Of a DNA stretch of 59,808 nucleotides, positions 53,111 to 59,808 are shown in pieces (the stretch's first letter is position 1; each line of letters opens with the position of its first letter). Source of the DNA: Bacteroidales bacterium (GTDB taxonomy: Bacteria; Bacteroidota; Bacteroidia; Bacteroidales; UBA3824). The translations under genes were made by a program, and so were the position numbers. Where the stretch lies: assembly GCA_017543645.1 (NCBI GenBank), contig JAFYFR010000037.1, forward strand, positions 1 to 59,808. Reading direction: 5' to 3'. The notes beneath the pieces were generated by a model. It was given only the letters and a program-made list of their open reading frames with translations, ran no database searches and was not told where the DNA came from.

Positions 53111-53941
53111 ATGGCAGTAAATTTCGAAGATTTATTAAACGCAGGTGTACATTTCGGACACTTGAAAAGAAAATGGAATCCTGCAATGGCCCCCTACATC
53201 TTTATGGAAAAGGGCGGAATCCACATTATTGACTTACACAAGACGGCAGCAAAGCTCGAAGAGGCAGCAGCCGCCATCAAACAGATAGCTAAATCGGGTA
53301 GAAAAATCCTTTTTGTCGCTACTAAGAAGCAGGCAAAAGAAATCGTAGCAGAGAAAGTTAAGGCTATCAACATGCCTTACGTTACAGAGCGTTGGTCGGG
53401 CGGTATGCTCACCAACTTCCCAACTGTGCGCAAAGCCGTTAAGAAAATGACTACCATCGACAAGATGGCTACCGACGGCACTTTCGACCAGCTTTCTAAG
53501 CGCGAGAAACTCCAGATCAACCGTCAACGCGAGAAACTCGAGAAAAACCTTGGTTCCATCGCCGACCTTACTCGTGTTCCCGCCGCCCTGTTCGTAGTAG
53601 ACGTTACAAAGGAAAAAATCGCCGTTAAAGAGGCAAAGAGACTCCGTATCCCCGTCTTCGCAATGGTAGACACCAACTCTAACCCCAACGACGTAGACTT
53701 TGTAATCCCCGCCAACGACGACGCTGCAAAATCTATCTCTATCGTTCTCGACGTTATCACCGGAGCTATTGCCGAAGGCGTTGCCGAGCGCAAAGTAGAC
53801 GCTCCCGAGAAAGATTCTGCTAAGGCCGCCGACAAGCACGGCAAAGTGCGCAAGACACGCGCACGCAAAGGCTCTAACGACGACAAAGCCGCCGAAGAAC
53901 CCAAAGCCGATGCCGAAAACGCAGAAGAAAGCAACAACTAA
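53111..53941 (+). CDS. rpsB: 30S ribosomal protein S2
   Basis: The 276-residue protein begins FEDLLNAGVHFGHLKRKWNP, with IHIIDLHKTAAKL, TERWSGGMLTNF and AIRLDLIxA-type PVFAMVDTNSNP blocks. The C-terminal ~45 residues are a Lys/Glu/Ala-rich tail longer than in E. coli. A terminator-like hairpin separates it from tsf. Confidence 0.96.
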   Translation: MAVNFEDLLNAGVHFGHLKRKWNPAMAPYIFMEKGGIHIIDLHKTAAKLEEAAAAIKQIAKSGRKILFVATKKQAKEIVAEKVKAINMPYVTERWSGGMLTNFPTVRKAVKKMTTIDKMATDGTFDQLSKREKLQINRQREKLEKNLGSIADLTRVPAALFVVDVTKEKIAVKEAKRLRIPVFAMVDTNSNPNDVDFVIPANDDAAKSISIVLDVITGAIAEGVAERKVDAPEKDSAKAADKHGKVRKTRARKGSNDDKAAEEPKADAENAEESNN

Positions 53942-53949
53942 TTTTATAA

Positions 53950-53983
53950 GCCTTTCCGCCGTTTCTGCGGGAAGGCGTTTTTC
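53950..53983 (+). terminator. Hairpin between rpsB and tsf
   Basis: GCCTTTCCGC (53950-53959) pairs with GCGGGAAGGC (53967-53976), with one U-G pair, and GTTTTT follows. No promoter box is seen before tsf, so it is probably a partial terminator that lowers tsf transcription. Confidence 0.65.
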
Positions 53984-54008
53984 GTAACCTCATAAAAACC
54001 AAGTTAAA

Positions 54009-54998
54009 ATGGCTGATATTAAAGCTGCTGACGTAGTAAAGCTCAGAGGCATGACAGGTGCCGGAATGATGGACTGCAAGAAAGCCCTCGTTGAATCCAA
54101 CGGCGACTTTGATGCCGCTATCGACATCCTCAGAAAAAAAGGTCAAAAAATTGCCAGCAAACGCGCCGACCGCTCTGCAAAAGAGGGCTGCGTGCTCGGC
54201 GGTGTTTCTGCCGACGGCAAAAAAGCATATATCGTTTCGCTCAACTGCGAGACCGACTTCGTAGCTAAGAACGCCGACTTCATTAAGTTCACACAAGATA
54301 TTCTTGCCGCTGCTATCGCAAACGATCCCGCCGACGCTGACGCTCTTAAGGCTCTCCCTTACGGAAAATACACTATCAACGACGAGATTATGAACCAGAA
54401 CGGCGTTATCGGTGAAAAAATCGAGCTCGGATACTACGGCAAAATCGAAGGCGAACAGGCTATCGTTTACAACCACATGGGCAACCGCCTCTCGGCCGCT
54501 ATCGCTTTCAACAAGGCCGCCGACGCTACCGTTGCCAAAAACGTGGCTATGCAGGTGGCCGCTATGTCGCCCATGGCTATCGACAAGGACGGCATTGAGC
54601 AGTCGGTTATCGACAAAGAAATGGAAGTGGCAAAAGAGAAAACCGTCCAGGAGCAGATTCAGAAGAAAATCGAGGCCGCTCTCAAGAAAGTAGGCATCAA
54701 TCCCGCCCACGTTGACTCCGACGACCACATCGCTTCTAACATCACCAAAGGCTGGATTACCGAAGAGCAGGGCGCTCAGGCTAAAGAAATTAAAGCCAAA
54801 ATCGCCGCCGAGACAGTAGTTCCCGCTCAGATGATTGAGAACATCGCAAAAGGCCGCCTCAACAAATTCTACGAGGAGAACACACTTCTCAACCAGAAAT
54901 TCGAGCAGGACAACAAAATCACCATCCGCGAATATCTCAAACAGAGCGACAAAGACCTCACCGTTTCGGCTATGATCCGTTTTGGTTTGAGCAACTAA
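54009..54998 (+). CDS. tsf: Translation elongation factor Ts
   Basis: The 329-residue protein exchanges GDP on EF-Tu. The N-terminal VVKLRGMTGAGMMDCKKALV, the LNCETDFVAKN EF-Tu contact and IEQSVIDKEMEVAKE are diagnostic. It has the insert typical of Bacteroidota, so it is longer than the E. coli protein. It ends with a very strong terminator. Confidence 0.96.
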   Translation: MADIKAADVVKLRGMTGAGMMDCKKALVESNGDFDAAIDILRKKGQKIASKRADRSAKEGCVLGGVSADGKKAYIVSLNCETDFVAKNADFIKFTQDILAAAIANDPADADALKALPYGKYTINDEIMNQNGVIGEKIELGYYGKIEGEQAIVYNHMGNRLSAAIAFNKAADATVAKNVAMQVAAMSPMAIDKDGIEQSVIDKEMEVAKEKTVQEQIQKKIEAALKKVGINPAHVDSDDHIASNITKGWITEEQGAQAKEIKAKIAAETVVPAQMIENIAKGRLNKFYEENTLLNQKFEQDNKITIREYLKQSDKDLTVSAMIRFGLSN

Positions 54999-55027
54999 TA
55001 TTTCGTATATAACACGAATTTGATATT

Positions 55028-55060
55028 AAGACAGTGCGCCCAGCGCACTGTCTTTTTTTT
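55028..55060 (+). terminator. Terminator after tsf
   Basis: A perfect 12-bp stem (55028-55039 with 55043-55054), three-base loop, and a run of eight or more T. Confidence 0.9.
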
Positions 55061-55112
55061 GAACAAAAATTAAAGCGAATTAAATTAATTAATGTAATAA
55101 TTAGTGTAAATG

Positions 55113-56294
55113 CTATTTGATGCCTAATTTCTTGGCAATGTCGGCGGGAATAGCACTTTTGTGTACGAGGAAGTCCATGGTCTTGTAGGCAGCGAAGGCT
55201 TTGGATATGTACCAAGTGCCTTTGTACGGGTTGTCGGTTCCCCAGCTGTTCTGCACCATGTAGTAAGGTTTGCCGTGCTGGTCTTTGGCAAGTCCGTAGA
55301 TTAGCATACCGTGGTCGTCGGTGGTTTCCCAGTTGTCGTATGCAGTCTGGCGCATCTCCTGTGTGGGGGTGATTTCGGGGAGTGGTCTGGATGTGAGGTA
55401 CTCTTTTTTCTGCGATGTGCTCATTCCTGTCCAGCGGGCCTGGTCGGTGCCAATCGACGACACGTCTTTGTCGTCGGGATATACGCCGATGCCCTGACGG
55501 TTGAATCCAGGTTCGCTGACATCCGCGCCCCACGCAATCGGGTAGCCTTTGTCTACGGCGTTGTCGATAATACGCATCATCTCGTCCATAGGCACGTTGT
55601 AGGGAGCGTCCCAACGCCAGTTGTCCTGCACCTCAATGATAAACTTCTGATAGAATGGATGATGGGTGTAAGATGTGATAGACACATAGTCGTCGAAATT
55701 TAAACCGAGCGATTCTGCAAATGATTTGGGAGTGTACTCCTTGCCCTTGTAGGTGAATTTCTCGGGACAGACACCCAGATAGGCATCGTATACGGCTTTG
55801 AGAGATTTTTTCCAGTTGGGCGAAATCTTATTGGCGTCGCTCTTGGCAACAGCATCCACGATGCTGCCAGCCACTTTGTCCATCTCGTTGTTGTCGGGTA
55901 GCGAGTCGCCGCTGAGCGCACCCATCGAAGGCATAGCGTCTTGAGGTATAATGCCGTAGTTTTGCAGGCAGAAAAGCACGTCGTATGCGCTTCCTCCCGG
56001 GCTGAACGAAACATCGCCGTGTGTGCGGACTGACTTGTCGGCGCGGTCTTCCATTGTCTTGTGTATCACGAAGGCCTCGCTGAAATCGTATTCGCCCTTG
56101 CCCATGCGGAGAAGTTCTGCCTCGAAAAACGACAGTGTGCTGAAACACCAGCATGTGCCGCTGCGGAACTGGTTGCGTACAGGAGTGGTCTTTATGGCTT
56201 TTACTGTTGTAAATTTAAATCCTTCGTTGTTTTGCGCGAAGGCACAAGTGCTAATCAATGCGGTAGCCAAAACCGTAGCAATTTGTTTTTTCAT
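55113..56294 (-). CDS. Secreted C1-family cysteine peptidase (bleomycin hydrolase-like)
   Basis: The 393-residue protein has a signal peptide (about 1-20). The papain-fold catalytic residues are visible: Cys48 in SGTCWCFSTL, His in DDHGMLIYGLA and Asn in VQNSWGTDN. It belongs to the aminopeptidase C/bleomycin hydrolase group, but with a signal peptide it acts in the periplasm or outside. The gene is on its own, facing the tsf terminator. Confidence 0.92.
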   Translation of the reverse strand: MKKQIATVLATALISTCAFAQNNEGFKFTTVKAIKTTPVRNQFRSGTCWCFSTLSFFEAELLRMGKGEYDFSEAFVIHKTMEDRADKSVRTHGDVSFSPGGSAYDVLFCLQNYGIIPQDAMPSMGALSGDSLPDNNEMDKVAGSIVDAVAKSDANKISPNWKKSLKAVYDAYLGVCPEKFTYKGKEYTPKSFAESLGLNFDDYVSITSYTHHPFYQKFIIEVQDNWRWDAPYNVPMDEMMRIIDNAVDKGYPIAWGADVSEPGFNRQGIGVYPDDKDVSSIGTDQARWTGMSTSQKKEYLTSRPLPEITPTQEMRQTAYDNWETTDDHGMLIYGLAKDQHGKPYYMVQNSWGTDNPYKGTWYISKAFAAYKTMDFLVHKSAIPADIAKKLGIK

Positions 56295-56347
56295 TGTTGT
56301 AGCTTTTAATAGTCTATGTATCTGTTAGTTTTGCAGATGATTGCACA

Positions 56348-56605
56348 TTATTTCTCGGGCTTGCGCATAATGGCGTAGATTTCGAATGCGAATCCGAAAA
56401 GCACCACTATGGGAGCGAGTGTGATGCGGCGGAATGAGAAAATCTCCTCGTTGAATACGTTTGGGTCGTCGCTTGCGCCGCCAGCCATCAAAATAAATCC
56501 GAATACGATGATGGCAAAGCCTATAATAAGAAGCTTGTAGTTGAGTTTTCCGAATGCGAAACCCTCGTCGTTCTGGGTTTCTGTATTTTTGTTTTCTTGT
56601 TCCAT
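56348..56605 (-). CDS. DUF3098 membrane protein
   Basis: The 85-residue protein has an acidic N-terminus, FAFGKLNYKLLIIGFAIIVF with a first helix, GGASDDPNVFNEEIFSFRR and a second helix. This is DUF3098, which in Bacteroidota normally lies directly after ftsX. Here it ends the aryl polyene operon, 13 bases after the FAD enzyme gene, and 11.5 kb from ftsX. Function unknown. Confidence 0.88.
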   Translation of the reverse strand: MEQENKNTETQNDEGFAFGKLNYKLLIIGFAIIVFGFILMAGGASDDPNVFNEEIFSFRRITLAPIVVLFGFAFEIYAIMRKPEK

Positions 56606-56618
56606 AATGCTTTGATTG

Positions 56619-58106
56619 TTAGATATTAAATATATTTGATGAAGGACGTTGTCCTAAAATTTCGCCGCACGAGAAAAACGATGTCATGCTAACGCCGAGT
56701 ATGCCGTGCAGATTCAGGTTCTGACCTGTGAGCCAGAGGTTTGGTATTGGGGTCTTGGGTGTGAGCAGGGTATACATCAGGCGGTCGTAGTCTTTAATGA
56801 TGCCGAATGCCGATCCGTTTTCGGTGGCGGTGTAGTCGCGGTAGGTTAGGGGAGTGGATGTGTATACCGATTCTACTGCGTTGGCAAATCCTTTTATATA
56901 TTTGTCGGCGAGGGCGATAAGCTGCTCCGCCTTTTTTTGTTTAAGTTCTATGTATTGCTGCGGACGGTGTCCGAGTGTGGAGCCTTGAAACTGTTCTACA
57001 TCGCTCCATAGCATAGGAGTTAGCAGGTCAACGTTTTGAGCATAACGGCCTTGGTTGTCGGGAACGGTGTAGCTTACGAGAGCGCATCGTGGATTTTCGG
57101 CGGCGGTTTGCGAGCCTTCGTCCCAAATGTCGTCGGTTTCGTGAATGTAGACGTTGCGGTTGAGGTATTCAAGAGCGCCCGGCTTGAGCTTTATGTTGGC
57201 TGTGAACATTCCAAAAGTGTTTTCTAACGACGAAATGCGCTTGCGGTATATCTTTTTTACAAACGATGTCTCCTGCGCCAGACGGAGTGTGGCTGCGGGG
57301 TGGATGTCGGAGATTATGTATTTGGTTTCCACTGGTTCGAGGCCTTCGATTTCTATTGTTGAAATTCTTCCGTCGGATTCCACAAGGTTGGTAACTTTTG
57401 CGCCGGTTATAACTTCGCCGCCCATCTCGGTGATGCTCAGGGCAAGTTTTTCGGCTATCTGCATTCCTCCGCCGCGGATTCGGTATGCGCTTTGGATAAA
57501 CGAGCTGTTGATCTGCGCAAAGGTGTAGAGCGGCAGGCGTTGCTTGTCTAAATGCAGCTTGGCCGACGTGCCCGAAAGCACGTTTTGCAATACTGGGTCG
57601 GTGATAGTGGTGGTAAGGTATTGGTAGGCGTTTTTGCCAAAAAGCGTGTCGCCTGATAGGTTTTTCTCTGGGTCGCGGTCGAAACTCTCGAAGATGCCTT
57701 CGCCTACGCCACGGAGAAATTTTGTATAAGTGTTTAATTGCGAAGCCGATTTTGGAAAATATTCCGACATCTTGTGGCAGAAATTGTCGTAGCCGTTTAC
57801 CAACATATACGATTTATCTCGGTAGATAATTTCGTCGAATCCGTCGGTATCGAGCTTATGCCACGGCAAATCCATCAGTCCGAAGTATTTGAAAATGCGG
57901 TTGAGCGGCTGACCTTCGTCTAATCCTCCGATGTAGTGAAATCCTGTGTCGAACTTGGTGTTTTTACGCACGAATGTCTGAATGCAACCTCCAATGAGGC
58001 GGTTTTGTTCCAATACGCACACCTTCATGCCGTGTTTGGCGAGAATGTATGCGCACTGCAATCCTCCAAGACCCGCGCCTATTATCACTACATCGTATTT
58101 GTTCAT
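56619..58106 (-). CDS. FAD-dependent oxidoreductase, phytoene desaturase-like
   Basis: The 495-residue enzyme has an N-terminal Rossmann FAD site (VVIIGAGLGGLQCAYILAKHG) and a C-terminal NLWLTGQNLNLHGILGVSMT block, as in CrtI/RetSat-like enzymes. Such enzymes occur in aryl polyene and flexirubin clusters of this phylum, where they may adjust the polyene chain or head group; that role is inference. It lies 12 bases after the dehydratase gene in the same operon. Confidence 0.85.
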   Translation of the reverse strand: MNKYDVVIIGAGLGGLQCAYILAKHGMKVCVLEQNRLIGGCIQTFVRKNTKFDTGFHYIGGLDEGQPLNRIFKYFGLMDLPWHKLDTDGFDEIIYRDKSYMLVNGYDNFCHKMSEYFPKSASQLNTYTKFLRGVGEGIFESFDRDPEKNLSGDTLFGKNAYQYLTTTITDPVLQNVLSGTSAKLHLDKQRLPLYTFAQINSSFIQSAYRIRGGGMQIAEKLALSITEMGGEVITGAKVTNLVESDGRISTIEIEGLEPVETKYIISDIHPAATLRLAQETSFVKKIYRKRISSLENTFGMFTANIKLKPGALEYLNRNVYIHETDDIWDEGSQTAAENPRCALVSYTVPDNQGRYAQNVDLLTPMLWSDVEQFQGSTLGHRPQQYIELKQKKAEQLIALADKYIKGFANAVESVYTSTPLTYRDYTATENGSAFGIIKDYDRLMYTLLTPKTPIPNLWLTGQNLNLHGILGVSMTSFFSCGEILGQRPSSNIFNI

Positions 58107-58118
58107 AGTGGTAAGGTT

Positions 58119-58484
58119 TTATTTTTCGGTAACAGTGCCGCTGAGAGTCATGTAAGTGGTTTCTCCGTAGTAGATAGTGGCAGAAACTTTTGATGAATCG
58201 ACAGCGTCGGCCTGCACCTTGATGTTTAACATTGGCGAACCGTCGGGCGTTACCATTGCGGTAAGTCGGCAGCGGTCTATGGCTGTAAAAGTCAAGCGTT
58301 TAGATGTAGCGTCTTCAACACATTCTTTTATCATCTGAATATTGCATACGCCTGGGGTGATGGGCTTTTCGGGAAAATGCCCTTGGTATACGGGGTGCTG
58401 AGTGTTGAGCCTAACGGTGTACACGTGGCTGCCGTCGCTTTCTGCCGTGTGGTTTTCTATGTAATAAAAATCTTTAATAAGCAT
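58119..58484 (-). CDS. FabZ-like hotdog dehydratase of the aryl polyene operon
   Basis: The 121-residue protein has the hotdog signature VYQGHFPEKPITPGVCNIQM with the catalytic His in GHFP. The expected acidic residue of the FabZ pair seems to be Glu in MIKECVE. It should dehydrate 3-hydroxyacyl-ACP during polyene chain growth. The gap to the thioesterase gene is 12 bases. Confidence 0.82.
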   Translation of the reverse strand: MLIKDFYYIENHTAESDGSHVYTVRLNTQHPVYQGHFPEKPITPGVCNIQMIKECVEDATSKRLTFTAIDRCRLTAMVTPDGSPMLNIKVQADAVDSSKVSATIYYGETTYMTLSGTVTEK

Positions 58485-58496
58485 TTTCGGCTGTTT

Positions 58497-58955
58497 TTAT
58501 TTGGTTGACGATTTGGGCAGGGGAATGTTCCAACGTTTTTTCCATTCCACCACAAATTCTGGATTCGAGGTCTCAAATGTGCCAGAGCGCGACACAAACA
58601 ACTGAGTGGTTTCGGCCTCGATAATCACTGCGTTGTCTTTAGGGCGTGTTACAATATAGCGGAATACCATTTTGGCGGCTTTCGATGGCACATAGGTGAT
58701 TTTTATTTTCAGTTGGTCGCCGATTCGTGCCGAGTTGCGGTATTTGATGTGCATATCCACCACGGGGGCAGTGTATCCGCTGTTGAAAATGTGCAGATAC
58801 TCAAAACCGTATTCCGCGCCGAAAGCCTCGCGGGCGTTTTCCATGTACTTGACATAGTTGCCGTGCCACACCATCTGTATGGCGTCGAGGTCGTAAAACG
58901 GCACCGTGAAGTCGAGCGTTACCGAAAGTTCGCCGTTGTTGCAGTCCTGCTCCAT
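58497..58955 (-). CDS. YbgC/FadM-like acyl-CoA or acyl-ACP thioesterase
   Basis: The 152-residue hotdog protein has TVPFYDLDAIQMVWHGNYVK, holding the Asp and the H-G-N-Y motif of 4-hydroxybenzoyl-CoA-type thioesterases. Its ATG (58955) overlaps the stop of the upstream gene as TAATG, so I prefer it over an earlier in-frame Met. In aryl polyene clusters such thioesterases act on chain release or transfer; that is inference. Confidence 0.82.
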   Translation of the reverse strand: MEQDCNNGELSVTLDFTVPFYDLDAIQMVWHGNYVKYMENAREAFGAEYGFEYLHIFNSGYTAPVVDMHIKYRNSARIGDQLKIKITYVPSKAAKMVFRYIVTRPKDNAVIIEAETTQLFVSRSGTFETSNPEFVVEWKKRWNIPLPKSSTK

Positions 58956-59389
58956 TATTTGTCCATGAAGATTTTCATTTTGCATACTGCCACTATGGCG
59001 CCGTTCACTTTCGATTCGGCGTTCATGAGCGTGATGTTCATTGCCTGAGATATTACCGACATTGAGGTTTCGATGCTGTCGCCCACCTTTGGCAGTGGAG
59101 CTTGCAATGCGAACTTCTTGATTTCGGCAATGTATCCCAAGACAATAGGACGATGGTTGACCCAATCGTTGTATCCGGCAAACGTGGCGGCGCTCTGGGC
59201 TATGTGCTCTATCAATCCTGATTCGGATATCACGCCGTCTTCTACAAAAATGTTCGACTCGGATACAGTTAAACCGGTCTCCACGTCGGTATCCGACACG
59301 GAGAACAGTTTGTCGACCATGAGCATAGGCTCTCGCTGCGGAATAAATGTCTTAATCCCGTCGCCCGCATAAAGAACGGTTCTGGCCAT
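58955..59389 (-). CDS. ApeP-like 3-hydroxyacyl-ACP dehydratase
   Basis: The 144-residue hotdog protein begins with FIPQREPMLMVDKLFSV, the start of the ApeP/FabZ-like group, and has LIEHIAQSAATFAGYND, which supplies the catalytic Glu-His. It lies two bases after the ACP gene and overlaps the thioesterase gene by one base. It is one of two dehydratases in this operon, which matches the ApeI/ApeP pair of known aryl polyene clusters. Confidence 0.8.
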   Translation of the reverse strand: MARTVLYAGDGIKTFIPQREPMLMVDKLFSVSDTDVETGLTVSESNIFVEDGVISESGLIEHIAQSAATFAGYNDWVNHRPIVLGYIAEIKKFALQAPLPKVGDSIETSMSVISQAMNITLMNAESKVNGAIVAVCKMKIFMDK

Positions 59390-59391
59390 AT

Positions 59392-59637
59392 TTACGCGTT
59401 GGTTTTTTCGTATACGAAATCGTAGAGGTTCTGGAATGTCTTAACCTGCGCAACACTCTGACCTTTGATTTCAACGCCGAATTCTTCTTCGATAACGGCA
59501 ATCATGTCTACGAGGCTGAGGCTGTCGAGCTGAAGAGTTGCTTTGATCTCTTTTTCGGGAGCGATTTCAGTTTCTTCTACTTCAAATTCGTTAGCGAGAA
59601 CGCTGTTGATTTTAGCGATGAGTTCGTTTTTTTCCAT
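59392..59637 (-). CDS. Acyl carrier protein of the aryl polyene operon
   Basis: The 81-residue protein carries the phosphopantetheine site in LQLDSLSLVDMIAVIEEEF (Asp-Ser-Leu). It is acidic and helical as expected. As the first visible gene of a six-gene minus-strand operon with two hotdog dehydratases, a thioesterase and an FAD enzyme, it is most likely the polyene carrier rather than the fatty-acid ACP. Confidence 0.9.
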   Translation of the reverse strand: MEKNELIAKINSVLANEFEVEETEIAPEKEIKATLQLDSLSLVDMIAVIEEEFGVEIKGQSVAQVKTFQNLYDFVYEKTNA

Positions 59638-59681
59638 TTTTAGAGAGTGTTTGTTATTAATATTAATATTATTTCAAGGTG

Positions 59682-59689
59682 CAAAGTTG
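59682..59689 (-). promoter_or_regulatory. ACP -7-like element
   Basis: On the minus strand CAACTTTG, one base off TAnnTTTG, 45 bases before the ACP start codon. Confidence 0.4.
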
Positions 59690-59741
59690 GGAAAAATTAT
59701 TTAAGTAGGCAAAAATATTTTCAAAAAGTGTGTTTTTGCAC

Positions 59742-59774
59742 AAAAAAAACGAGGCTGACATCGCGTCAGCCTCG
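59742..59774 (-). terminator. Terminator for a gene right of the window
   Basis: CGAGGCTGAC (59750-59759) pairs with GTCAGCCTCG (59765-59774), loop of five; the A-run at 59742-59749 gives a T-tract on the minus strand. It isolates the ACP operon from whatever minus-strand gene lies to the right. Confidence 0.85.
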
Positions 59775-59808
59775 GGGGATGATAATGAATAATATGGCTA
59801 TAAATTCT

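Overview
The window is a 59.8-kb chromosomal segment from a member of the Bacteroidota, most likely order Bacteroidales. The evidence is the repeated Bacteroidota-type promoter (TTG or TTTG about 19-21 bases before TAnnTTTG), the near absence of Shine-Dalgarno sequences, Bacteroidota-restricted families (DUF6261-like, DUF3098, GYF-CD225 followed by DUF2752, single-domain TruB) and the rplM-rpsI-rpsB-tsf block. It looks like core chromosome. I see no rRNA, tRNA, insertion sequence, phage gene or CRISPR array.

Layout: 0-5 kb holds a partial DUF6261-like gene, a small nested inverted-repeat element, a secreted protein, a stand-alone atpG, rbfA, a methyltransferase and a LolC/E-like permease. 5-15 kb holds an unknown gene, a very long Ig-like lipoprotein with an internal 24-bp tandem repeat, radA, accA, dnaB and a secreted protein of unknown role. 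15-18.5 kb holds an exosortase overlapping a tiny exosortase-type substrate, then metK behind a riboswitch-like leader, divergent from aroB. 18.5-22.9 kb is a tightly overlapping operon of envelope proteins, including a secreted protein with a C-terminal YidD domain and two paralogues with an LPGAG(Q/R)xY motif, followed by a leucine-rich-repeat protein. 23-26 kb is a chemotaxis-like methylation operon: CheR, a CheR with ruined active-site motifs, a CheB esterase without receiver, and a membrane GAF protein. 26-34 kb holds ispD, tdk, yidD, truB, queA, a previously unmarked 42-residue acidic gene, a thioredoxin lipoprotein, panC, panD and two polysaccharide genes. 33.6-43.9 kb is mostly minus strand: uppP, HIT, greA with an attenuator-like leader, a Lys/Glu-rich secreted protein, dxr, an M23 peptidase, and fcl and gmd for GDP-fucose. 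44-52 kb holds ftsX, an aryl-polyene-type fabG, hom, the GYF-CD225/DUF2752 pair, pncB under a perfect palindrome, and a chemoreceptor. 52-55 kb is rplM-rpsI-rpsB-tsf. 55-59.8 kb holds a C1 peptidase and the distal end of an aryl polyene (flexirubin-like) operon that continues off the right edge.

The least explained parts are the LolA-like/YidD fusion operon, the two-CheR/CheB/GAF operon with a chemoreceptor 25 kb away but no CheA or CheW here, the exosortase with its one tiny substrate, and two regulatory leaders: a SAM-II-like pseudoknot before metK and a terminator hairpin immediately after the greA promoter. The genes ftsX, DUF3098, uppP, truB and queA, which in my recollection usually sit together in this phylum, are all here but scattered over 29 kb and both strands.
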